Assembly: GCF_963678635.1 (NCBI RefSeq)
Contig: NC_087064.1
Location: 74,614,390 to 74,678,389, forward strand
Length of the DNA: 64,000 nucleotides
Origin: Symsagittifera roscoffensis
Taxonomy: Eukaryota > Xenacoelomorpha > Acoela > Convolutidae
Reading direction: 5' to 3'
Shown here: positions 55,262 to 64,000 of the stretch, piece after piece
Layout of the letters: the number at the start of each line of letters is the position of its first letter
How positions within the stretch are numbered: position 1 is the stretch's first letter
Notes under the pieces: model-generated
Seen by the model: only the letters and a program-made list of their open reading frames with translations
What the model was told of the DNA's origin: nothing
The model's database searches: none
Translations under genes and position numbers: made by a program

Positions 55262-55700
55262 CTACCCTGACAACCACCATTTGAAGTGGGCATTAGGCCA
55301 GGTAATGCCACTACCAATGCCAGCGGCTTGGTTTGACTCAATTTCCGATCTCTCAAGGACCGCGTGGGTTCCGGAGGGGTACACGTCTCCAGGTATTCGC
55401 TCGTTCCTGAGCCACTCGATACAGGTTAAAGTGACCAGTCGTTTTGGGTGTCTCGTCACTGCCATCTTTGATTCCAGCCTCAATCGAAGCATCAGAGGCT
55501 CACTCGGCTTCTTCACTTTTCGTTCCCTACTTTTTTCAGTCTCCTGTTGCAACCTCTGCATTTCCTCTAGTTCTGACTTTAACCGGTCCTGCGCGGCAGC
55601 CGCTTGCTGTGGTTTCTCAACCTGCTCAAGTTCTGACTTCAACTGGTTGCGGGTTGCCGTTGTTTCTTGCAGCTTCCGGGTCTCTCTAGGACGGCTTGGT
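55262..55700 (-). pseudogene. Coiled-coil segment upstream of SGNH domain, left U copy
   Basis: The frame 55262-55642, open further upstream, encodes a long heptad-like stretch with two near-repeats (LKSELEQVEKPQQ and LKSELEEMQRLQQE), then a basic region. Coiled coil followed by SGNH hydrolase is an arrangement also known from first ORFs of some retroelements. The region 55024-55261 between them is a frameshifted Pro/Gly-rich linker. It lies in the spacer of the inverted repeat, so only the left copy retains it. Confidence 0.6.
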
Positions 55701-55847
55701 TGCTATCCCGAGTGCCTTGGTCCCGTTCGCTTTGGGTCCTTTCCTATTCCCTCATTATTATGCTGGTGTCTGGATGTGCTTCTTCCGTTTGTTGAGATTG
55801 AATCATCAACGTGGGTTTGCTGCTCACCGGAATCCACATTATCATGA

Positions 55848-58800
55848 TGTTTCAAGAGGCGAATCGAGGAAAAAGACGCAGTCAGAGAAGCAGCCAGAGA
55901 AGGTGTGCTGCTTGCTGCAGGAGGCGATGATCTACCTGGATCCTACGATACTGACGATTTGCAAGGTGACACAAAATTTGATGCAGGATGAGAATGGTCT
56001 GAAAATGAACTAGAGGGTGCGTCAAATCAATGATATAATGCACGAGATCCAAAGGAGCAGTATTCTATTCTGCCATTGAGTTTTGCTGGATATTGCCCAC
56101 ATGATGGAGGAATCCCTACGGGCGGATGATCCTTTGTTGGCATCCCTTTTCATCGACCCATAGGCGTGGAGTGATTGAATAAAGTCTTTCAGTGGCGTTT
56201 CAACAATTCAGAGTCGAATTTGCTGGAAACTGGACAATTTTTTTTGGCCCACCTCCAAGACCTCCTTTATTCCCAGTCAGACCGGTGGAAGACAAGTTGG
56301 GAGGGAGAATCGAAACTAGAGACAGTTCAGCGAGTAGCAGGAGCAGGTATCCGGGCTCAATATCTGTGAAAGGAGACTCTTCAGCGCCGCAAAGCTCGGT
56401 GGTGTCTTCTGTCATAGTGGTGGAGAGGGTTTAAGGGAACAACAAAACTTCGGGAGAAGACCTGTAGGGCACGAGCAAGGCCAGATGTCTAGAGAGGGTG
56501 AGAGACTTGGACCTGAACTAGTTGGCTTACCGGCAAGATTTGATGGAAGTTTCGAGCTCAAGAGCTTGTCTCATGAGGAGCTAAGCAGTCATTATTGCGT
56601 GGATGGGCTGAATGAGCATGAGGCCCTTTTTTCTCAAGAAAGGACCCTGGAAACGGCGGTCTCCCGTGGAGGTCAATCTTTGGCCCGATCAACTATCGAT
56701 CATTAAAGGAGTTGGAGAGTGCAGTTGCAATCTCGGAGCCGCCGAAAGACCGCGCGGGCCTGGCCAGATTAAGGGTGGCGATACCAGTGCAGTTTCGAGC
56801 GGTGGAGAAATTTCTAGATCCCAAGGCCATGTGACTTCCTGATACTGCCTAGGCGGGCTCAGAACTGTCAAAACAAGTAAGATACGCAGAGAAATTTGGA
56901 GCGTCCCAGTTGGCTAAGGCACTGACTGCCTATGATCGTTCGGATCCGGGAGCCGCTCGAGTAGTAATCGTCACAGGTTCGGATTTCGCGGGAAACTCGG
57001 AGAAAATGTTTTAGTCGGAGACTCTTAGATACATGTTGCCGGGGTCGAACTGAACCACATGTTGTATCTGGTGGTAGCAGTAAAGTCGGAGACGCCATGC
57101 GAGCCGGAATTGGTACTGTTCGAGGAGATGAATGACCAACTGAACGCAGCGGGACTTCTAGAGCCCTTGAGGTGCTGAGAACCCGCGCCAAAAAAAAATT
57201 GGGAGGCAGTACAAACGTTGTTCTCCGCGATGAGTTGGTGGCGGTCTGGCAGGGATCGAAGACAAGAGTGGTGCTCACGTCGTCGCCAGGGTACGCGAGT
57301 ATGCCACCTGCCCTTCGGTTTGTTTATGCGGTGCTGGTCCCAAAATTGGAAGGCAGCGGACTGCGTAGACTGATGGCTGCTCCTAATCAAGAATTGGAAC
57401 CATTAGACTTGAGAGACTCTTGAGGTTGGAATTGGCGGCAGCATGGGTGGTTATATCTTATGCGTTGAGAGGTTTTCACGAGCTTGCAGATTACTTGATA
57501 GTGCTTGATGAAGTGTTGTGATTGGAGATCCAAAACCTGGCGAGGCAACTGAAGTTCAAACCAGAGATAAACGATGACCATTATGCGGTCAACCACTTGA
57601 CTTAGATTTTGTGGTTCCGAAACACGGAACTCACAATTGTGGGCTCCACGAGCAGCACAAAGCGGGCTGTACATGACCGGAGAAAGGTGGTGTATGCTGC
57701 GAAGCAGATGGAGTCGATGGTGTATCGCCTCACTGAAGAGAGATGAAGATGGCTATTTCTGACACCGAGACTAGAAAGTGTGAGTGACAAGAGGAAGGAC
57801 ACAGCTCCTCCCTTGATAAAGCAAGTGTGGCAATTTAGTCAGAATCAGCTCGAGAAAGCACAAAAAAAGGCATTGACGCATGGCTGGGACCCCTTGTTTG
57901 CCTGGTACTCCGCGGCTGCGTATTTTCACTCTAGTGAGATCAAGATAAATTCATGAACGGACTCAGCAAGAAATATGAGAGGGTCCTACGGGTTGGAATA
58001 GGCGGAGTTGCAACATGAGGGACCCGGCTGGCCTTTTTACGTAGCCCTCACGGAATACGAAAAAACAAATCAGGTCACACCTTCACCTCTGTCAATTGAC
58101 CTTCCTTGAGATAAGAGAAATCTTCCAGTGGAGAATAGGTTAAAGGATGCCTTGAAGCGAGAGCGCTCGGAAATGACGGAAGGAGAAAAGATGGAGGAAG
58201 CTCTTAGTGAACCCGAGGAAGATATGGACACTGGAACGACCCCAGCGGAAGAGGCGATGGCCGGGACGTACAATCCTTGCACTAAACGATAACTTTGACA
58301 GGACCTGAATGAGAGAAACGGGCAAAACCGTTGACGCCAGCCTTGGGATCACCTCGAAAGACTCTGTAGTTGCAGCTTGGTAGTCAGCCAGCATACATGG
58401 GCGTGGTATTCTTGAGTAACGAGAGCAAATAGAAGAACACCTTCGAGGGAAACAAAACGATGTTCTTGAGTACTCGATACTACTTGATCAAGGGGATGGC
58501 AAAAGTTCTCGACAGATTTCAACCGGAAAATGGAAAGAAAATTAAACGTTGAGGAGCTCAAGGAGGAACTGTGGGACATAGTGATGAAGTTCGGAGAGCC
58601 TATCTTGATGGAAATTGGACTGGACAAGGTGGCAAGAGAAGAATTACTCAGCAAAATGATTCATATCCGGGAAACGAGGCCAAATGTCGCAACTAGATTA
58701 AGTAAAAACAGCTCTACTCTGAAAAGAAAAAGTGAAAGTAAAAAAGCTAAGACCAAAATGAGTAAAAAAAATAAACCTATTACCTATTAATATAGCTGTA

Positions 58801-60039
58801 AACTTTACTATAGCTAAGGCTAAAAGAAGAGAAATTGTTCTTGAGATAAGAGCACAGGGAAGGTAAGAGTCACAGGAAGAGGACCAAGAAAAGGAAGCCG
58901 CATCGGTGGTGTTTGTGCTACGCCCCCGAGCAAAGAGTTGAGTTCAAGGAAGAGGAAGCGAGAGATGGATGAAGGGAGTCTCTCAACGGAAGCTGTGTCG
59001 GAGGCGAATTTGAAGGAGACCCCTCCGATGGTTTTGGCAAGGTGAAGGACTGCAGCTTACAGAGACAAATCGACATCTAGAAAATTGGCGGAAGTGATTG
59101 CCGAAATGGAAGGCGCATGAGGTCCAGTGACAGAAGAAGACTTCAAACAACAACGGGTGAAGATGAAGAGAGGATCCACCATTGAACAGACTTGGGATGT
59201 GGATGTCGGCACGGAATGGGTCTCGAGTCAACACCAGAGCGTCGGACAACAAATCACGAGCGATCCCCTAGAGAAAGGCCTCACGAGGAACACGGCTCGT
59301 TCTTGGTGGATAGCCCTGGACACGACGATGAAGGAACTAGAGAGTTGTCTGAAGAAGCTGGGTCGAGGAGTATCCGGAAAGCGCCGCAATTGGGCCAAAA
59401 AAATCAGAAGTGATTAAGGTGGAACTGAGGAGCCAAATAGGACGAACCTAGGGGAAATTACTACTTGAGTACTTCGAGAACATGATGAGGGCACCCTCAT
59501 CCGCCAAGCCCCTGCTGGCGAATCCCTTCACCTAGGACGATGGGGTTGCACTGGAGGACCTGGCTTCGTGCGACAAGTTGAAGTTGGGCGATAAAGGCCT
59601 ACATGTCTACCGAATGATGATGCAGCATGTTGCTCGAGACGATTCCGGACTGAGTCTCGCGAGGTGGCTGAATGCTACTTGTTTTTTGAGATGGATCATG
59701 TCAGTGATACCTGACTCGGTGATACAAGCTTGCTACGAGAAAGCAACGGAAAATAGAGGGCTGGAGAATAGAGTCTCGACCCTCTTCCTGAATGTGTACC
59801 AGAACGCAGGGATTGAGAGAGTGGATGATTCCGATCAAAAGCTTGAGAACCATGCAAACATTGACGAAATCTGGAGGTTCTCAAACAAGAAAATCGACAG
59901 TAGCCATGACGTGCATCGTGTCATGATCGAAACGAAGGAACACTCGAAGCCCTCCAAGCGAGTAGAATATCAGTATGTCTCTGGTGTCATGGGGATATCA
60001 TACAACGCTTTCTTGAGGAAAAAAGGAGGAGCAGCTTAA
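55848..60039 (+). pseudogene. Right decayed U copy (plus strand)
   Basis: Begins inside the SGNH-like domain and proceeds through the same order as the left copy: helices, 56485-56706, GSDFAGNS-type block near 56990, SSPGYASMPPALRFVYAVLV near 57275-57340, the LDEVL helix, the Lys-rich segment 58530-58790, 59127-59417, and a 153-codon frame 59578-60039 ending EYQYVSGVMGISYNAF. The last block matches U ORF2 residues 24-38 (FQYVSGIPGMAYNPF), so this copy ends at the ORF1/ORF2 boundary. It retains the sequence just past the arm end that the left copy has lost. Many frameshifts and stops. Confidence 0.75.
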
Positions 60040-60792
60040 GTGAACTTTGAAGTTGACAGATAACTCCAAAGGTTAAATACCAGTTAGCGCCAGACAGATA
60101 GGTTAACTAGATTGCAACAAGTAGAATGAAACTGAAATCAAATTGTCAACCAATTTAATCAATATGACATTCCCCTCTTGCGAGAGAATTAAAAAATAAA
60201 CTTTTAGATGCTCGATGAAATGTAATGGATAAAAATTCAAGACAAGTTTTAGCTAGATTTTGATTTAATGAGATCAGTAAGGTTTAACTAAACGATTGAG
60301 TTTTCACCGCTCTACGGCATGCCCTCTCCCTGGACTTTGGAACAATTTGTTTTTTTTCCGAGCGTAGTTTCGTACTTTTTCCTCCTCTTTATTTCTTTGC
60401 GTCTTTTTCTACTTTTTGGATGTTATCAATCACGACTGCCCCCATTTTGTTCACGGCCGTACGTTTCCGTCCCAAACGTATCTAAGTGGTTTCATCTTGT
60501 GAACTTGCCAATTCTTGACTGGAATATGAGACCAGCCGTTGCTTTCTCACCTGTTTCTTGTTTCCGCCGGCCTGTGGAATATCCGATAACTCCTTAGGTT
60601 CTGCATCGTCGAGCTCCGCCTCCTTTGAATTTTCCTCTGCAATTTCGTTGTTACTTCATTTTGATCTCCGCCTCTCGTGCAAGAGTGTAGTCCGTCGCCG
60701 TCTTATAATTGCTTGGTAGAATTGTCGTCGTCTCTATTGGCTGTCCCCCACTTGATGTTGCTTCCTACCCCAATTCAACGCTCGCCCCCGAA
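60040..60792. other. Non-coding gap between U copy and element C
   Basis: About 750 bp with no supportable gene. The first half is AT-rich; the second half is pyrimidine-rich on the plus strand and may include the 3' end or LTR of element C, but no second copy is available in the window to test that. Confidence 0.5.
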
Positions 60793-61426
60793 TTACTCCC
60801 ATGCGGTTCTGTCACATTCATTCTTGTCGTCGTCTGCATTGCTGCGTGGCTCATTGTCAGTTTTCGCCGCTAATGGCAAATAGTCGTCCAAGTGCGAATT
60901 ATCCTCGTTCTCCATGATCCGGTTACGTTTAGTCTTGTTGCCTGCGGTGTTTTGATAAGTGCCTGTGGTGCCTTTTGAACTGGATAGTTTGTTTGCGAGC
61001 AATTTCCGTTTGAGATCCTGCGGTGTGGGCGTTAATTTGTCCAGGCGCTCTCTTCTTTAGAGTTATGGTCCGTTTCAATACCGCTCCCGTTTTTCTAAGC
61101 ACAGCACCATTACTCAATTTAATAGTATGCTCACTTTGACTTATGATATTGGTTTTCAATGATTAATACCTATTTAGATTACGTTCTCCCGTCCGCTGCA
61201 TTACGACCATTGGTGGCGTTGAAACCGCCGGTGTATCCGTGGTCCGATTAATTCCTGGTTGCGCATCCTGGTCAATTATCCGGTCGTCAGATAGTCGCAG
61301 TGGGTGTCGCCTGTTTTTAATGTTGTACGCGGTGTCAGAACGGACTCCCCATTGGGTATCCGCCGGGTGTGGCATTAATTGCGCGTCCGCGTCTCGTTCA
61401 TCTAAACAGGCAGATTTTGAGCGCAT
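60793..61426 (-). pseudogene. Pol C-terminal tail of element C
   Basis: Three short frames (61163-61426, 60929-61159, 60793-61002) form the end of pol. The second has HTIKLSNGAVLRKTGAVLKR, which looks like the SH3-like C-terminal module of some integrases, followed by a basic tail and an Asp/Asn-rich end. The first is Pro/Thr-rich. Frame changes separate them. Confidence 0.55.
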
Positions 61427-61566
61427 AACGTTCGTACGTCGTTGGACATAAAGCTCGTTTCCTGGTCCACTCGGATTTGGCGCGGAACTCTGCGCGCATT
61501 TATATGTGATCTTAAAAATTTTACGATTTTATCGGACCGATTTGAGTTACACACCATGGCCGAGGG

Positions 61567-62007
61567 CTAACGAGAAAGCCGATCCACTGCAACCAGAGCA
61601 TATTGTTTAGAGTCCTTTGAGTAGTTGATTGGCCCCCAAAAATTTAATTGCACCGATTCATTCGGTTCTTTGGGTTCAGGTATTTTCCCTACATACCCTT
61701 TTGAGCACATATTTTTCACATTCTTACCGGCCAGTGTGCATTCTCGGCAATTTCCTGCAATTATCGCTAAGCTGCAGTAAAAGTACGGGTAGGAGATGTC
61801 TTTTGCCGCCTCGTACATATTCGACTTTCCGTGGTGATAATAGTGCAATCGGTTGTTCACTGCCGTCTTTAAAGTATTTGGGATCACGAGTTTTTCATCC
61901 ATCCATAGGCATCCGTTCTTAACTTGGAAGTCCTGCGTATATTGTGCATAGTATTTGCTCATTGCTGTGATTTTGGTATGGAAATCCGGGTCCTTGCATT
62001 TATTCAT
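61567..62007 (-). pseudogene. Integrase N-terminal zinc module of element C
   Basis: 147 codons. The HHCC module is seen as HYYHHGKSN with C-x2-C in GNCRECTLAG. The first catalytic-core strand follows (VQLNFWGPINY, then YALVAVDRLSR); the position where the first catalytic Asp is expected reads Asn (NFWGP). After this the catalytic core ends: the sequence passes within about 110 bases into the C-terminal tail, so the regions holding the second Asp and the Glu are deleted. Confidence 0.75.
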
Positions 62008-62128
62008 TTCAATAATCGCTTGTAATTGAGGGTCTGATGGATATTGAGATTCAATAAACCAAGATTAAATAGTTCAGGAAGAGGGTTTTGCTTGTTAACA
62101 ATTTTAGAATTTCTAGGAATTAGAGACA

Positions 62129-62644
62129 TTACACAATTTTCAGGGTTAACCGGCGGATTTCACCTGGATAAACCGATGAAATTGATTTGATAGTATTGCT
62201 TTTAGTGCTCCGGACTACTGTGGTAACTGCTTGTATATTCCGATCTATCTCCTCTATTTCGTCGTCGCTGCTAATGCTAGGATGTCGTTCAAGTAGTTTT
62301 CTGTTTTTTTGTTCCATGTTTAGGTTAGATTTAGAATTGTTGAAATTTTTATACGAATTTGAATGACCGATATCTATTTCAATAATTGTCCCAATTAAAT
62401 TCTCATTGAACTTAGAGGACCAGCCGGATATGCAATTCGTTGCTCTGTGATTGGTCCAAATTGCGACACATGTTAATTCGCCCTCTAGCGACTGTTTTCT
62501 ATTTGCTATATTACAAACGCGTTGTTTATTTGCCTTTGGAGACTCGAGTTTGCCTTTGGATAAATTTTGCTTTTGAAAACTGAGGGCGGAGCGAATAAGA
62601 CTAATTTTCGCAACCGTAAACTTGCTATCATATGTACTGAGCAT
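62129..62644 (-). pseudogene. Linker between RNase H and integrase, element C
   Basis: 171 open codons with no recognised domain, between the end of RNase H and the integrase zinc module. It is Lys/Ser/Asn-rich and contains an acidic patch SSDDEIEEIDRN. Its position and composition fit the variable pol linker, but an inserted sequence cannot be excluded. Confidence 0.5.
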
Positions 62645-62649
62645 CCGAA

Positions 62650-63071
62650 CTTGGATGTCTCGATAGATAATCCGCGAGGCTTATTTTAGCTCCGGGTTTG
62701 TGTTCCACTTGAAAATCAAATGGTATAAGGCCGATCTAGCCAACGGGTTAATCTGCTAAACAGTAGTTACTGTCTTTTTCGTTTTACTGTTCCCATTTAG
62801 CAACGATACTAACGCCTTATGATCCGTGACGGTTAAGAATTTCCTCACCAGCACGTAATTTCGGAAGTATTTGGCCCCCCCACACAACCGCAAGCATTTC
62901 CAATCTGTTCGTTGAATACTTCTTTTCAGCATCGGTTAAGTACCGAGATGCGAAGGATATTAGCCTCCATCCATCGGAATTAAGTTGTTCAAGAACCGCA
63001 CCGAGCCCGTTATGGCTTGCGTCACAAACGATTCTTGTATCACGATGCATATCAAAATGCCGAACTTTCAC
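62650..63071 (-). pseudogene. RNase H domain of element C
   Basis: The frame 62817-63071 has the signature VCDASHNGLGAVLEQ, then FASRYLTDAEKKYSTNRLEMLAVVWG with the catalytic Glu. After a frame break the last catalytic region FLTVTDHKALVSLLNG follows near 62780-62840, then a degraded stretch ending near 62650. The domain is broken by a frameshift and by stops. Confidence 0.8.
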
Positions 63072-63080
63072 TATGTTGGC

Positions 63081-64000
63081 TTATTGCTTTTTCAGGTTAT
63101 CGAACAATATTTGACACTCATTAGTCCAGATATATCCATTTTTCCGGCTTAATAAAGGGCGTAGCGGGGCCGACGATTCCGCGAGTGCTGGGAGATGTTT
63201 GTGTAGGCAATGAATAGAGACCATTAACAATTTCAATTGCGAGACTGTTTTAGGGGCTTTTAAGGACTCGATAGGTTCCGTTTTTCGGATTAGCGGTGTA
63301 ATTCCGGTGCAAGTTTTTTTAATGCCCCAACCATTCACACTCTTTCCGTGCAAACTGGCCTTTAGTAAGTTTGAGCGACATGTTTTCCCGATCTAATTTT
63401 CATAAAATTTTCTCGATCGCCGAGATATGTTCGATTTCGGTGCCTTTCGTGACAACCAGGATTTCATCTATAAAAGCGTGTGCCTGTGGAAATTCCGATA
63501 AAATTGCAAATATTACTCTTTGGAGTTCCGCCGGCATGGTCGTGAGGCCCTAAAACGCCGTCCCAAAGCGGTGCGTTCCGGTTGACTTTCGCCCCACTAA
63601 CAAAAAATTGCATTGGACGCTTGTTTTCGGATTAAGTGGCAGCTGGCCGTAAGTGTATGCGAGATTCATTGTAGAAAAATATATGTTCCCCGTTTTCCGT
63701 TCACTTATCGTTTGCCCTACGGTATCCATGAGCTCTTCGATATTGGGCATTTGATGTTTATTCTTGTGGACCTGTTTATTTAACTCCCTTGATTCTAATG
63801 CTAATTTTACTGACCCATCGTTTTTCACCGTAATTACAATTGGAGAGACAAAATATTTGTCCGAACATTCTTCAAAATTTTCTAAGTGCCCTTGTTGAAC
63901 AAGTTCACCAAATTCCTTATCGACCGTGTCTTGCAGTGTTATCGGTACTCTCCGTCGTTTCTGTTGTTTTGGTGTTAACGTCTTGAAAAATTCCGCTTGT
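63081..64000 (-). pseudogene. Reverse transcriptase of element C, partial
   Basis: Frame 63550-63828 holds KNDGSVKLALESRELNK, then NIYFSTMNLAYTYGQLPL. The active-site box lies at 63463-63474 and reads FIDE where most relatives have YxDD, so the second catalytic Asp is Glu. The thumb (PLRPLLSRKNGYIWTNECQ) is in 63081-63353. The N-terminal fingers continue to the window edge with the pattern KEFGELVQQG. Frameshifts occur near 63354 and 63550. Confidence 0.8.

Larger units (their letters stand above)
50725..59932. repeat. Giant inverted repeat, arms about 4.1 kb, spacer about 1.0 kb
   Basis: The left arm 50725-54815 and the right arm 55848-59932 are inverted copies; paired coordinates sum to about 110,660 across the length, with small indels. 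The arms are two U copies, coding on the minus and plus strands respectively, so they are convergently mirrored around 55,330. The spacer belongs to the left copy only. The arms look roughly 90 percent alike by eye. Confidence 0.9.
60793..64000 (-). mobile_element. Ty3/Gypsy-type retroelement C, different lineage, 5' part beyond window
   Basis: The minus strand carries RT, RNase H, a linker, the integrase zinc module and a C-terminal tail, in Ty3/Gypsy order. The sequence is not close to elements A, B and E (for example KNDGSVKLALESRELNKQ versus KKKGGQLIFCCDFRYLN). Frames are broken at least five times and the integrase catalytic core is gone. The element continues past position 64000. Confidence 0.85.

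Noticed and set aside
62129-62644. Independent gene inserted in element C
   Set aside because: Its strand and position fit the variable linker of pol; no start context or separate domain supports an independent gene.

Overview
The window looks like repeat-dense chromosomal DNA of an invertebrate animal. I found no host housekeeping gene, rRNA or tRNA. Almost all coding sequence belongs to mobile elements: several Ty3/Gypsy-type retroelements and one unidentified two-ORF family, here called U. The long pol frames, D,D-35-E integrase, CCHC gag knuckles and absence of bacterial gene layout point to a eukaryote. The pol style resembles elements I associate with marine invertebrates such as cnidarians, but that is a weak guess.

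Layout. 395-9088 (minus) is a decayed Ty3/Gypsy copy (A). It lacks the 5' part of gag, carries an 876-bp integrase segment three times in tandem, and ends in an extra ORF after pol. 9089-15560 (minus) is a closely related copy (B), joined head-to-tail to A. B has lost its RT core and everything 3' of the integrase tail. 15703-21637 is non-coding: a 21-bp minisatellite followed by about 5 kb of complex repeats, with a rearranged second copy at 42404-43286 and 43894-48834. 21638-24777 is non-coding with several families of short stem-forming repeats.

24778-35655 (plus) is the best preserved Ty3/Gypsy copy (E). Its order is acidic N-terminal ORF, coiled-coil ORF, gag capsid and two CCHC knuckles, protease, RT, RNase H, integrase, then the same extra post-pol ORF as in A. 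It is interrupted by a 1,471-bp tandem duplication and four in-frame stops. The extra ORF looks like a diverged macrodomain (ADP-ribose-binding fold) whose binding loops have changed.

36129-41647 (plus) is the best copy of U: one frame of about 1,210 codons with two stops, followed by a 629-codon ORF in the -1 frame. I see no polymerase, integrase or transposase in it. Two more decayed U copies form a giant inverted repeat, with arms 50725-54815 and 55848-59932. The left copy has a coiled coil and an SGNH (GDSL-type) hydrolase-like domain upstream of the shared region. 60793-64000 (minus) is the 3' part of a third, different Ty3/Gypsy lineage (C), with its integrase core deleted, running off the window end.

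The most noteworthy items are the post-pol macrodomain-like ORF seen in two independent copies, the U family with its SGNH module, and several structured repeats: four stem-bounded units of exactly 67 bp, and a hairpin with a compensatory change between two repeat copies. All homology statements are by eye. No LTR pair could be recognised for any element.
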